Made by a program: the position numbers and the translations under genes
Shown here: piece by piece, positions 1 to 14,600 of the stretch
Layout: each line of letters begins with the position of its first letter
Numbering within the stretch: position 1 is the stretch's first letter
Assembly (NCBI RefSeq): GCF_023856365.1
Contig: NC_064548.1
Location: 4,329,501 to 4,393,500 of the forward strand
DNA length: 64,000 bases
Direction: 5' to 3'
DNA from: Brienomyrus brachyistius
Lineage: Eukaryota; Chordata; Actinopteri; Osteoglossiformes; Mormyridae
The notes under the pieces: model-generated
The model's input: the letters and a program-made list of their open reading frames with translations, nothing else
Told to the model about the DNA's origin: nothing
The model's database searches: none

Positions 1-740
1 CTGCTGTCCCCCACTCTGATTTGGCAGTGATAGTGTCTGTGTCATTGGCTGCCAGATGTCACGTGACAGGAAATGATCACGAGCCATTCATACCACACAT
101 GATGTATCTGTGTTCTGCATTTTCAACTGGACTGGCATGTGTTAGCAAGTGTATAGCTCTCATGTACATTAATCCTAACTCATCATGATCTGGAGAAATG
201 CCTGTGGTCACTTAAGAGGATATTTCCATTCCCTATTTGGGTGTAACTTTGTGCCAAAGCTTCTGCTGATGCAGTATTTATCATTAACAAGAGTAGAGTG
301 TGAAATGAACTGCAGAGAGGCTTCTGCAGAGGCCTGGCCTCATGCACTGCTTCACTGTTGAGACACATTACTAAGGTGGGCTAATTTCCTAATGTGTGGG
401 ACAGTAAACCTGAACTTGGTGGGTGGCCAGAATCATTTTCCTTCAAGTGTGGAATGAGATTATAGGCCTTGACAGTGAAGGTGTATAAATAGCGTGATGA
501 GCGGAGGCCAGGAAGGTGGTGCACGCTGCCGCTGGGATTGCCGCTGGGATTGCCGCTGGGATTGCCGTGTAACATGCCCAGCTCCCCGGGGCTGGCATGT
601 GTGAATGTGTTCAGTCTGAATGTCCACATGTGACCCATGTTCATCATAACAATCCATCCCCCTCCCCCATACCCCTGGCTGTGTTCTGTTCTCCTCTCAC
701 TGCCCCACCCCCCCCCCCATCCTCTGTCTGTCCTCTCCAG
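1..740. other. map4k4 upstream intron, no exon seen
   Basis: I see no exon of the neighbouring kinase gene here. The stretch ends in a pyrimidine-rich tract and a CAG acceptor directly before the first exon at 741. It contains a short 12-bp tandem repeat (three copies of a GCCGCTGGGATT-like unit) at about 529-566. The open frames on either strand are low-complexity or proline/glycine-rich shadows. Confidence 0.6.
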
Positions 741-3700
741 TGGTCTCACCCGGCCGCCCCCCCCCGTGTCCCGTTCCCACTCCTTCAGTGACCCTGCTCC
801 TAGCTTTGCACACCTCCACCTCCGACCGCAGGAGCCGCGCCAGGCCGCACCTGCACGCAGTGAACCCCCGCCCCCCCCAGAGCCTAGAGCCCCGCCCCCC
901 GAGCCCGCCCCCAAGCACAAGCAGCCAGCCTGGGCTCGGGCCGACAGTGAGGAGGTCCCTCCCAGGGTAAGGACAGGCTCCCACATCCATCCCCCTCCTC
1001 CTCAATGCTCCTCTCCTTCCCTCCCCACTCTTTACTCACTGTCCTAACAGGGGGGGCTGGCCACAGCTGCTTTGATGGCTTTCCTGTGATGCTTCCCCAC
1101 ATTGGAGAGATTTATGATCATCTGTCTGCACTGGCCAGCATATTGTTTGTCCTGGTCTGTGATGATCAAAAGACCAGAGGATCTCTGTTGGCAGTGGCCG
1201 CCATCACTGTGTTGCTTGTTCTTGTCATGGTGTTAACAGGTTATACAGTATAATTACCGCTGCCTTAATAAGCAGTTTTATGTTATTCTTCCTTTCATCA
1301 TCTTGCAGAAATGACTTGCCAAGTCATTGCTGCCGTCAGTCTTTAAGATGAATGATGTCGTTTTTGCAATGGCAATCCGGCCAAGGCGGTGCCAGTTTGT
1401 GTTATGACCAAACAGTTGTGGATTCTAGAAATGGGCACTGCCAGTGTAAATCTGATGAATACGGAATGCCCAGTTATCCAGCAGTGTAGCTTATGAACTT
1501 ACTAATGAGGTAGTGGGCCTATCGGTCCTTCTGGTCTCTGAAAACCCTGCATGTTTCCTAAAACCCATCCTTTCCCCTATTTTTATAACCATTTGCCATC
1601 ATCGCCACCCTCTCCTGCACCACCAGCCCTCTCTGACTCCCCCCGCTGTGTGTGAGGAATGTTCCACATGCTCCGATCCACTTCCTGTTTCTGTCCGTGC
1701 AGACATTCACTGCTATGTCCGTCTTTTTTTTTTTTCTGGGTTTCAGAAAAGGATCATGACGGTCATCTCTCTGTAGATTTAGTGTTGTTTAGGTCCTTAG
1801 ATAAAAGATGCTTTTATCTAAGTGGATTCGCCCAAGTTATGGTTGTGTGTCGGTTAAACTCCCGCCGCGTACTACGTCTGGCTGCTGGGTCCAGGCCTTT
1901 GACTGCACAGTATCTATGGCTGCATATCTTAAGACTCTTGACTGTGGTACTTTGCCCATGAAATATATTGTGTAGCAGGGGTTTGCTCCATGATTCACTT
2001 CTCTTGGTTTCTGTATGGTGTCCATCTTAAGACGGTTGCCTGTATGCGCTGGACAGAGATTTAACATGTAGAAGAGCATCATAGATTTCCATAAGACTTC
2101 ACATTATATGGCGGTAAAATATGAGTGTGGGAATAAAGGTGGAGAACAGAGGAAATGCACATAGTTACAGGCTGCCCCACCCATCTGGGCACTCTAGCCA
2201 ACAGGACTGGTGTCATTTTATAGCCCCGAAGCTCATTATTCATTGTTTGTCTTTTTCCCTTTGTAACAGAAATGTGAATGATATTGTTATGTCTAGTGAC
2301 CAAGATCTGTGTTTTGTTGAAGGGTTGCTGTGTTTTAGGACATAATTTAATCGGTGGTGCTTCACTGAATGTGAGAGAGACACTGGGGATTTTTGGCCTG
2401 TGAGGTTTGCCCTTGTGCTCGCAGACGTTGAGTGCCTGTCTTTCTGGTAGGTTCCGGTGAGGACGACTTCCCGATCCCCAGTGCTGTCCCGGCGAGACTC
2501 TCCACTGCAAGGGGGTGTGCAGCCCAGTGGTCAGGCGGCCCAGAGGAGCGCAGCAAAGTACGGCTCCCACACTCTCTGCCCCACTGCAGCAAGATCCTTC
2601 GGAAACAAGTCAATGTGGAGTGTGTGTGTTTTTATTTTTCCTTCTACGGCCGCTCTCTCTCTCTCTCTCCCACTCGCAGTAACCCTGAGCCACGCCTCCT
2701 GTGGGATCGTGTCGAGAAGCTGGCCTCCAGACCCGGCAGTGGCAGCTCCTCTGGCTCCAGTAACTCCAGTTCCCAGGCCGGCTCCCAGAGCGGCTCAGGG
2801 GAGCGGTTCCGGGTCCGATGTGAGTCAGCAGCCTGACAGACTCCCACAGTCACACTCATTATTTAAGTGTTAGCTAAAACTTGGTGGTGGTGGTGATGAT
2901 GCATGTGGCTCAGTGGGTTAGGATGGTGTGTCTGTGATTGAAGAGTGATGCCAACCCCAATTTGTTCCAGGGACTTGCTGACCTGCTTTCCAAACAAACA
3001 AACAAATAAATATGTATGTTGCTTTGGATAGAGGTGTATGCTAAATAACAAATGTAAATGTGTTGATGATGATGATGGTGATAATGACGTCGATGCTTCT
3101 TGGCTGATTAGCAAGTTCTGTTATCCAAGTCTGTTGACGTAGTTAAAAGCCTCTGTGAAAGAATTTGATTTAAACAATTATTTGAGACATTTTGTCCTTC
3201 ATGGACTAAATGTGTGTGATCCTGGGGAAGTCCCATGCGCTGAATCTAGTTTCCTGTCTTCTGGTCCCTCAGCGTCTTCAAAGTCAGAGGGCTCCCCGTT
3301 ACAGCGGCCTGAAAATGCTGCGAAGAAGCCAGAGGAGAAGAAGGATTTTGTCCGGCCGAGCCGACCGGCGGTAAGTTTCGTCTCCATAGTACGAAGGACT
3401 CTATGAATAAATCCTCTTATTCATTTGAATTTAACTTGTTTTTGCTGTCAGAGTGGTTTTGCTTTAAGTTCTTCAAATGGACAAGAAAAACTAGTTTGCA
3501 AATATGGGAAAATCTGGTCATACTTGGAAAAGGTCTACAGATGTATGGATAATGTATGACATTCGGAATGTGTAAGAGATGAGCTGTCTGCTTGTCATGG
3601 GTCTGTTGGTGTTCTGACATTTCTGGTGTTTCATGGATTTTTTTTTTCTCTCTCCCCCTCTCCATTTTTATCTTTCACCGACTGCTCTTCCGACTTGATG

Positions 3701-6700
3701 CCTTCGTGGTGTCGTGTAACCTAATCACATGACCAATGAATGTGTGAATTCTGTAGGGTGACGTGGTAAGCCTGTGTAAACGGTCTAGTCATCTCTCCAA
3801 TCCCTCTTGCTGCTGGCCAGTGGGGTCCATCTGTTTGTCTGATGCATGTTGCCGCTTGAGAGAGACATCAGCAGCTCAATGGACACTGTCCTCATCCCCC
3901 ACCCCCTCCTACAGCACATTTCTGCCATACTTGTTTCACAATTTAGAAAAATCTAATGTAGGGTTAGTTACAATAATGATTCCTGATCTTAGAGGAATGT
4001 CTTACAAGGAGAGGTTAGCTGAGCTGAATCTGTTTAGCCTCGAGCAAAGGAGACTAAGGGGGGACATGATCTAGGTATATAAGATTCTATCAGGTCTGCA
4101 TGCTGTTCAGCTAAATGGCTACTTCAATATTAGTTTAAATACTAGAGCTTGTGGCCATAAATGGAAATTAGCGAGAGAACATTATTGTAAACTGAATTAG
4201 TGTAGCGTAAGCTAAAACCCTGGGTTCCTTTAAATCAGAGCTAGATAAGATTTTTACAACTCTGAGCTATTATTTAAGTTCTCCCCAAACGAGCTTGATG
4301 GGCCGAATGGCCTCCTCTCATTTGTAAATTTCTTATGTTCTTATAATACAACTACTAGATGACTGCATATTACTTAGTGTCGGGTCAGAACCCATGTCTG
4401 TAACACACTATATTTTAATTGCCTTCAGTTCATACTTAAGTTTTGTGAAGCCAGACTACCCATAATTCATTTGGTGTAGAATGAAGGTTTTTAAGTTTTA
4501 ATTTGCTTGGTTCTTAGAATATGAACATAGTGCAGTACTGCTTGAGGTCACAAGCTGAATTTCATATATTGTCCTGATTGACAAAGTGTTGCGCTGTTTA
4601 CAGGAGATCCTGTCTGCCCAATGCTCTTCATGTAACCTTCCCTCCGAACAAACCGTTGCTGATAAGACCTATGAGAATGTTAGTGTTACTTAAGGCAGGG
4701 CTTTACCAGCACTCATGGTGGGGAAAGACTAAGTTGTCTTATTCACCTGTTTGTGACAGTCACCATTAATTTCACTACTCTCAAATGCACCTTCTCTGGA
4801 ATAGACAGGTTTCTTTCTGTTCTTGAAAGTAAAGCCAGACCTGCCTTGTTTGTGTTCATCTCACCATTCATTGGCTGGCACTTCACCAGCCCATTCTCCA
4901 TTGGCTTACCTTTCACCAGCACATGCATCATTGGCTGACTTGTCACCAGCCTGCTCTTGATTGGTCCATGCAACGTAACTTCCTCCTAAACAGCATCCTG
5001 CTTACTGTCCCACGCCTGTGAATACATCATAGTTTTTAGTCAAGAAGTTAAGACAAGGAAATGAGGCTGAGCTACCATTCAAAGAAGAACTGTTAACTGA
5101 ACGTACTACTGTGGTAAACTCTCTTGGAAGATCCTTGTGGTATAGCAAACTTGGGGACCTGCACGCTGACTGTAGCTTTGGTTGCTGGGTGCACATACAT
5201 GCTGTAGCACACCCATCAGCCAGCGATTGACTTTTAAGCCCTCCTTCCCTCTGGCAGGATCTCACCGCCCTAGCCAAAGAACTGAGGGCAGTGGAGGAGG
5301 TGCGGCCCCACAACAAGGTCACCGACTACTCCTCCTCCAGTGAGGAGTCTGGCACCACTGATGAGGAAGATGAAGATGTCGAACAGGAAGGTGCTGACGA
5401 GTCCACCTCAGGCCCTGAAGACTCACGTGCCGTGTATGTTGACCCTGCCTCAAAACCTTGTGGATTCCATACATGTTCATGTGATGTCTTTCCAACAGAG
5501 TTCTGCTTATTGAACATATCTATTTATTTAATGAAGTACACAAGCTTTCAAATCAGGTCACCAGCAATGGAAGTGCCCCGTTATATAGCCAAAAGGCCAC
5601 TTAGCATATTAAAATTATGATGCACTTTATTGATCCCAGGGGGAAATTCTGGTGCATGCAGCAGCAAGAACATCATGCGCAGAAGAGCATACATTTATCT
5701 CCAAACACAACCTGCATAGACAGTGCAGATAATGTCAACCATGTAAATGTATTGCAGACAGACTTTTACACCGTATACAAATTAAATATCCTGGAAAAAC
5801 AGAATATTGTGATACTGCAGAAATGTTTAAGAATAGAATAATAAATTAGCAAAGTTAATGAACAGATAACACCGGATGCTCCTGGTGTGTGATATCTGTG
5901 GGTGGGAGTGGCCTGTCAGGAGGAGAAGGCAGGAATGATCGTTAGCAGCATTTTTAGCACACTGTGGTGGAATGAGCAGGTGGCTGAATGTGCTCCAGGA
6001 TAGTGCCCCCTGGTACTTGTGTCCCTGAATCACTTCCACTTTCTCCCCCTGGAGGGTGACTGGTCTCAGGAGCTCCCTCCTATGCCAGAAGTCCACCATC
6101 AGCTCCTTAATTCTGCTGATGTTGAGCTGCAGGTTGTTCTCCTTGCACCACATGACAAAAAGTCCTCTACTGGTCCTCTTCATTGCTGATGTATCCTACA
6201 ATGGAGGAGTCATCAGAGAACTTCTTTAGATGGCAAGAGCTGCTGTTGTACTGAAATTGGAATAGCTGAAACAATGGCAGACTTTGAGTTCTGTTTTCAG
6301 GGGTTAGATGAGAGAACATGAATTGAGTTAGGATTAACACTAACAAACGCCTTTGCTCTGTCACACACTCGACCTTGTCTCCAGCTCCTCCAACCTCAGT
6401 AATGGAGAGACTGAATCAGTCAAGACCATGATTGTTCATGACGAGTCCGAGAGTGACCCTGCGACCACACCCACGAAAGATGGTACCTTGATCGTCAAAC
6501 AGGTAGGGGAGGGGGGACACTTCTGAGGAACGACTTAACATTTCTCCTTTTTTCATTTTCTTTAATTGTGAACATCACCCCTTCCATTTTTATGTATAAT
6601 TTTTGAGATTTATGGTTAATTTGGTCATTTTTTTATGTTGATTGAGCAGACCTACTTTCAAAGGGCTGTCTTTGGGTGGGTGTGAAGGTGGCAGAAGGTA

Positions 6701-7178
6701 TGGAAGAAATCTCAATGCCAGTTTGCTACTCTAGTCTTTTGGTTCGGAGGCTGCCATGCTTCGGTCATTGAGGACTGGACTACAACTAAGCGAAGGAACA
6801 GGCGTCAATGTCTGACATCAGTGGCTCCTCACCCATGCGGGAGAATGAGCAGTGCATCTCCAAAATTTCACTCGCTCTCTGGCCTCTCTCCTTGTTACTC
6901 TGTTTTGAGGGAACCTCCTTTCCGGAACATCTGTGCGGTATCCTGAATCTCGTAGTGAGCCGAACACGGATTCGTCTCCAACATTTGGCAAGGGGGCGCT
7001 GTAGAGAAACCAGGCAAAATTCAATTGTTGGTTCCACTGGGATTTCTGGTGTTATACCTTTGAGCTGTTAAGGTGTCCTGCTTCAGTGGAAAATGGCCAA
7101 TAGCAGAGTTGGTGTGTAGGAGCGGAAAATAAGCCGCATAAGCAAGGGAGTGGAGGAGAGTCGGATTTAAAGATTTCA

Positions 7179-7256
<78 letters not shown>

Positions 7257-8652
7257 ATGCATTGCCTTTGGTCCTCACAGTACAATAACCTGTTATTTTG
7301 GTCTTGTGGGGACCATTTTTAAAGTCAATTTTATTTAAGAAAATATTTATTTATTTATTTTATTTGACTGCAATCAAAAAACTAAAAATGCCTAAAGTTT
7401 TGTATTTTATTTGGTTACTTGTGGTTAAGTTTATTATAGGTGTGTGTAGGGTTTTGCCCATGGAAAGGAACAGATACTAAAAAAGGTGTCTCTGTCTGCC
7501 TGTCTGCCTGTCTGTCTGTCTGCCTGTCTGTCTGTCTGCCTGTCTGTCTGTCTGTCTGCCTGCCTGTCTGTCTGCCTGCCTGTGCATGTGTGCTCTCGGA
7601 GTTGGACCCTTTTACATGGCTTGGTTATTGTAGATGAAGCGGCCATTTCGAAAGGTCACCCTGAAACATTTGTAAGCTGTCATCTGCGGAGATGACCCTT
7701 CCATTTTAAGGTGTCCCCACAAACGCGCCCGTGCTGATATACATTACACACAAAATATGACTGCCATTTGTTATTGGAGCAGCAGGCAAGGTGCAGTAGT
7801 TTCAGAAACAAACTTAATGCCTGCTAGGGTTTTATTGACTTTCCAAACAGTTTTGTCTACACTTAGCAAGTAGAACAGCCATTAAAATGGCATGTTTCTG
7901 CTCTGAGGTTTAGAAGAGCTCTATAAATGGATCATCGTTCATCTGAGTGAATGTACTGGCTGTTCAACTCTGTAACTGAGAAGTTACAAACGGACACCTG
8001 TTCGCGCAAAACTAAACCTTCCTACTTTTTTTGTGAAATGCCCGAGGAAAATTTCAGTCTTGTGGAGCATCAGGGGGAGGGTCCTACCAGCTCGTGGAAG
8101 GGTGGCCAGATCCTTAAGGCCTCCTCTGCAGCCCAACAAGAGTAGGCTAGTGGTTTTTCTCCCCAGCAGAAGTACTCCTCTTCATCATCCTACTGCTCCT
8201 CAGCTAAGCCCAGACCCAAGTCTACCTGTTCTTGGTTACAGAGCACAGGGGAAAAAAAGCGCCCCAGCTACACGGAGAGCAATGGCTTTGCCGGCCGCAT
8301 CCATCTCTTGCCAGACCTCATCCAGCAAAGCCATTCCTCCTCCTCCTCCTCCATCTCCAACTCCCCCTCGTCCAGCCAGGCCAGCCCCTCCATGTCCCCC
8401 CAGACCCCCATGGACAAGCTGAGCGCCAGCGAGGTATGTCCCGCATCTGCGCCGCTGCCCCCCGCCCCGGTCCGGCTGTCTCTCCGGCCGCTGCACTCTC
8501 CTCCGCTCGTGGGCTCAGACCTTTCCTTTCGGGACTGGCGGACTATAGTGAAGGACCAGAATTTGGGGCCCTAAACAGATCGTCGGGAGCATCATGGAAT
8601 GCGCTGCCCAGGTGCTACTGGGAAATGTAGTCTAGAGCTGTCACGACAAGGT

Positions 8653-8685
<33 letters not shown>

Positions 8686-11600
8686 GTTGGTTTTCAGCCA
8701 GTTGCATCATTACATGATCTGCTGATGTAATTTGTTACTGCAAAGAAGCAGTTAGGGCTGCTATAAACATTGCCAAAAGGGATTTGTCTGAGTCGATGTT
8801 TTGTGCCTGCCCATCACCAATGAAACCCTCCCAACACAATGCTCATGCATCAGTTTCCCTCCCTGTATGGATCTGTCCCTTGCATTCAGGCATCAAAATT
8901 AGATTTAGCCATTTCTTCCTGACAGCATTATGTTTCATAATTTAAAATCAACTGCACTAAACAGGCTTCCTTTTTAAACAGACTCTCGAGTTTCAGAAGT
9001 TTCTTCCCTGGACAGAATTATTTAAAATCATTTTTCCCTCTATTGCCATATTAGTAAATCATCAAATCGAGATCTAAAAATAAACAAGGACAGTTGTGCG
9101 GCATTTCATCCGAGTAAGAGATACATGGACTGGATCCTCGTGGCTGTGACGGACGCTGGCGTTCATGGACATGCGGGGAACGGGAGCTTTCGGAGCGGGC
9201 TGTGGACTGTCAGTCTGCCGGGCCATTTACCGTGTTTCACTGAAATGGGTTTGTTACTTGAAGTACACATCTGTGTGTGTTGGTTCCTCCCTGTTGAACC
9301 ATCCAGGTGTGCATTGCCGGTATCATTTTAGCGTGTAGAGTTTTACATTTATTAGCTGCAGAAACTGAATATCTCCTCTCCAATATAGTTGTATTTACTT
9401 GGGGTTGTGTTGTTTTTCCATCATTCATGGTTTGCTGGCATATTTCTTTCCCCCGAGATGTTATCGCAAACATTTACTTTCCTAATGTTTTTTTCTGGTC
9501 ACAGTGCTGCCACCCTTCTTGAACGTTCCTTTTTTCTCTTCCATGTCTGCACTCTCCCTGTTGTGTCTATTAGTTTATCAATGATTTTGATCAGTATTTT
9601 TAGTTGCGCTTCACAGAATGGTTATGGAATTCTGACGCTTTGTATGTGGGTTTGTAGAATCCCGCAATTATTTAGTCTTTTCAAACTCATAACCAGCTAA
9701 GTATATGTGGTAGAGAAGGCATCTTTTAGTCCTGCGATGAGCCTTGGGCACTACCTGACAGGATTATTCACACCAACAATGTCAACTGTAGCGTTAATGT
9801 AGCTGAGAAGGACTGAGGTGGTACGGAACCCGATATTGTACGCTTGAGCAAAGCACTTTACGTGAAATGCACAGGTGAAAATGTAGCTGTTACAGGCTGG
9901 AAAAACTGCAATTCAAGTCTGTATAGGAATATTCCTGTAACTGAAAGTGTCTGTGAACAGCCTGTTGAAATCGTTCCATTCTCTCCCTTCTAGACCCAGT
10001 CTGCCAGCAACACCATGCAGAAACACAAGTCGTCCTCCTCCTTCACCCCTTTCATCGACCCCCGGCTCCTGCAGATCTCCCCCTCTAGTGGGAGCTCACT
10101 CTCGTCTGCAGGTATGCGTCCTGCTTTCCAAACCAGCATGATCTTACTAGATGTGCCTTTCCACACTAAAAATAGTGTTGATTATAAAGTTCAGGCAGTG
10201 GCTCCACATTGATGTTTCTAAAAATCATTGTATAATTCATGTCGCTAAAGTAAGCTTGTATAAAATCGACTAGTTTCAAAAAGTAGTGTCATAGGAAAAG
10301 TAGCATTTGGCAGGTTGGCTCTTGGTCTCTCCTGACTGCTACTTCTAAGCTGAGTCAATGGAGGACTGAATGGTTATAATCTACATATACAACCTTCAGC
10401 TGACACAGAATCTCTTCATGTCACCACATTTTTGGCTCCTTTCAGGAAGAATGTGCAGCCAAAGTGTGCTGTCAACTTTAGGAGTTTGGGGTTGATGACC
10501 TTTTGAAGCCAGTTGTTGTGTTTTCTTCCTGTAGCTTTTGGAAATGAAACCCGTCTGAATGATCCCTCTCGGAAGGGCTCAGTAGTGAATGTGAATCCGG
10601 TCAACACCCGGCCACAGAGTGACACCCCAGAGATCCGCAAGTACAAGAAGAGGTTCAACTCTGAGATTCTCTGTGCAGCACTTTGGGGTAAAGATGCCTT
10701 CCGCTTTCCTAGCAGTCGTATTTCTCTTGAGTGATGGTCCCATTTAGCCTGGCAGAGCTGCAGTTTTCCATGTTGCCATTAGATGGCAGTAAGGGCAATG
10801 TATGCATGAAGTCAGTGTACTGCACAAAATCTATACTTAGCATTACAATGCAAGCATTGTTGGAATATACTGCTGTATGCTTCATGTTGGCACAGGCCCA
10901 GCTGTCATTTTACTCCTGTTTTTATAGTACTGCAGAATCTGCTTCTCTCTAATGTTGTAGCTTTTATGTACTTTTAGTATTTTAGCAACCTGTTTGAGAG
11001 CTTTTTCTGGGCCTAGTCTCAGTGTCTACTCTCAGGGGAACACCTGAGTTTATCCACATGCACTCTCTCCCAGGTGTGAACCTGCTGGTGGGCACAGAGA
11101 GTGGACTGATGCTGCTGGACCGGAGTGGACAGGGTAAAGTTTACCCCCTCATTAACCGACGCCGCTTCCAGCAGATGGATGTCCTGGAGGGTCTCAACGT
11201 CTTGGTCACAATATCAGGTAGTTCCTGTTCTCTCCACAGAATGTCTGTCTGCTCATTTCACACTGTCCCAGCTTGGATGACTGCTGCAGTTCTGTTACCC
11301 CCCCTCCCAACCACAACTAATTGACCTGATTTTCTACTTAAAATGTAGTGCCGCTATTCCATAAAGGAATAGTTAGAAACATTTATAAAGGGTCTCAAAC
11401 TCGTATCTCCTTGGTTTGAAACTCTGTCATAGAAATGTAATTATCAACAACACATTTTGTTCTTTTTTGTTTACATTACCATAAAATCTTTGCTGCAGGC
11501 AGTTGACTCCACAACACCTTTTTTCCGGACTGTTTTTGGTTTATGGTTTATTTTTGTTGCTGTTGTCTTATCCACAAGTTCCTTTTCATGGAACTCGAAA

Positions 11601-14600
11601 TATAGTTACTTGAAAATACCATCTTTGTGTTTGAATTGCGTAAAAAGTAATTGAATTTGAAGTTTAAAAATTATGAAAATGACTTGTCTGCGTGCCAAAC
11701 TGTTCTGAGGTACTTGCATTTAATGTGAACGTCGTTTCATCTTGTGGACAAGCTGTAATGGACACTTGAATGTATCCACTACAGGAAGTATTGCTATGTC
11801 ATAATCAGAACTTTAGACATCCAAGGAGGAAGTTTAGCAAGAAACATGCGTATTAAAGTCAAAACATGACAAGCACGCACGCACTTAGGTTATTTAACAA
11901 ATGGTCTATGAATTCTTTTTTTTGTTTGTCTTAATTGAAATAATTATTTTGTGATGCCACTTCAGAAAGGAAGAGAGTATTTGCAGAAGCCCTTCTGTTT
12001 AAAGAGCAGAAGCTGCTGTTTGGTGCTGTACTGCTACAGTTTGAGCTGTGACATATCAGTGGATCTGTAACATACCAGATGTAATGCATGTAAGCTTTCA
12101 CTATACTGTATTAGTATAACTACTGTAACTCACTTATATTACTATAACTGACACCAGGCCTAGTCAAACAAGCAGGGGGTGGTAATGAGTTTTTTGTCTT
12201 GGCTGTGTCTGTGATACTCGAAGTCCAGTGAGACCACAACTTCATTTTTTATTATTATTATTATTATTTTTTATATAAACATCCCAGGTAAGAAAAACAA
12301 GCTGCGTGTTTACTACCTGTCCTGGCTGAGGAACAAGATTCTGCATAATGACCCTGAAGTGGAGAAGAAACAAGGCTGGACCACTGTGGGGGACCTGGAG
12401 GGATGTGTACACTACAAAGTTGGTATGTATCTCATATAGGTTCTTTGTTACCTTCTTGTCCTTGTGCGGTTATATGAGTCTGGGCACTGTACTATCAAGC
12501 CTCCCGTATTATGGATTTGATTTCCGCGTGTCTCCCTTGCCGTCTCATTGAGTGGGTTTTCTCTGGGTTTTTCAGGATTTCTCCTTCAATTTGGTTGGCT
12601 GATGTCTCTAAATTGCCCTTTTCATATACAGTGTATGAGCTCTGTGATGGACTGTCATCCCTTCCACAGTGCCCGTTTCCTATTATCAAAGGCAGAAATA
12701 ATCAGCATTTGATGGCTGAACACCATGATTTAACTGGGTGCCGCACTGAACCGTATTTGCAGTGTAAAACATCTACAGCAATGAGGGTAACATCTGAGGT
12801 GTCATGAGAAATGGATGTCTTGGAATCCTTTCTTCCAGTTCGCTCATCACAGCTCCTTGTTTTTTTGCAGAGGTCTGTGGTATGTCCTATAATCTGACTC
12901 TGGTTTCTGTTTCCAGTGAAATATGAGCGAATCAAGTTCTTGGTTCTTGCTCTGAAGAATTCAGTCGAAGTTTATGCATGGGCGCCCAAGCCATATCACA
13001 AATTTATGGCCTTTAAGGTGAGAGTATGAAAGGTTGGATTTCCATTAATGTAATTCTTGTCCCCCCATCTGGTACCAAATTCAATGTTCGCTTCTAAGGT
13101 GCACACATTCACCATCCATCCATCCATCCATCTATCCATCAATCTTCCAATGCTTAACCAGTACATTTACATATTACAGAATTATCACTAGAATTTACCG
13201 TCATATTACAGAATTGTCACAGCCAGCCTCATTTTAATATCTCTCTTGCAGTCATTTGGAGAGCTTGTTCACAAGCCCCTGTTGGTTGACCTGACGGTGG
13301 AGGAGGGTCAGAGATTGAAGGTCATCTACGGCTCATGCTCTGGCTTCCATGCTGTGGATGTAGACTCTGGCGCGGTGTATGACATCTACCTGCCGACACA
13401 CGTAAGGAAGTCTGACCAGAGATACCCACCAAAAGCTACTTGCGAAGCATTTTGTCAGAAAGCAGTCAGTAGTCAGTGTAATGACAAAAGATGTGTTTGG
13501 AGAATTTTGTTTTACGCTAAATTAATGAATTTAATTGGGTAAGAATACCACTCTGAGTTTTTGAGTTTTGATAAAGAGCATTCAAGAAGAAGAATTTGCA
13601 AGCATTATAGTGATGCACTGATAAGGAAATTTCTGGTCAATACCAATAGCCAATTACGGTGATTCCCCCGCCTACCGCGGAAGTTACGTTACAGACTCAT
13701 CAGCGATAGGTGAAAATCCGCGATATAGAAAGACCATATAAACAAACATTTTTTGATAGTTTAAGCCTTAACTCGTAGGGCTTAAAACAAAATGAAAAGT
13801 TCACAAAAAGTTTGCTCACAAAAATTGGACTGCAAGTATGGTACACGATATGCAGAGAACTGTGATGCGCCGGGGAAAAAATCCACGGTATAGCAGGGTG
13901 CGACAGCTGAACTGCGATATAGCGGGGGATCGCTGTATTTCGAAATTGACAGTGATACTTGTACCGATTGTTTGGGAAGTTCTGCTTAAATAAGTTAAAT
14001 TTAACAATAAATTCATTAAATTATTTTTTGGCAAGAAAACAGACTCTGGATACAATCGGTACATCTCTAGCTATAATAAACATTTAACATTAGTAATTAT
14101 AAACTGGGACGCTGCATCAGGGGTGTCCTCTCCTAGGCTTCAGGGGCTTAAATATATTCTGGTTTTGTGGTGTTTCCAGTGTAAGTGTTTTCAAACCAGC
14201 AGGACATCCACTGATGACCAGAATTAGGCGCCCCTGCTTGACAAACTATTTTGTTAGTTTCTGTCCTAATATGACAAATTTCTTTATCCTGTGTAACTCT
14301 TCAGATCCAGACCAGCATCCAGTCACATGCCATCATCATCCTGCCCAATACAGATGGCATTGAATTGCTTGTGTGCTACGAGGATGAGGGTGTTTACGTT
14401 AACACATATGGCCGCATCACCAAGGATGTGGTGCTACAGTGGGGTGAGATGCCCACCTCCGTAGGTACGTAAGGCGCTAACAATGGCCTTGTAACAGATT
14501 TCAAAGTCTTAGGCAGTGACCAAGCATCCATACTTGATCTTGAAAAAGCCTTGACCTTGAGGGGGAAGTTGATATTTTTTTTTATATAAATATCCATCTA

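Noticed and set aside
381..1102. Gly/Arg-rich and Pro-rich ORFs on both strands
   Set aside because: They are shadows of the C-rich map4k4 exon at 741-966 and its flanks.
1005..1253. Hydrophobic 82-codon ORF with a membrane-like C-terminal segment
   Set aside because: It lies inside a map4k4 intron, lacks supporting splice sites and matches no family I recognise; chance composition is enough to explain it.
1796..1822. 12-bp perfect stem with a 3-base loop (CCTTAGATAAAAG type)
   Set aside because: It is a short AT-rich palindrome in an intron, resembling the terminal part of a common SINE tail; too small to claim function.
7434..7695. [12 protein letters not shown] repeat ORFs on both strands
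   Set aside because: They are translations of a TGTC/TGCC tetranucleotide array with no stop codons.
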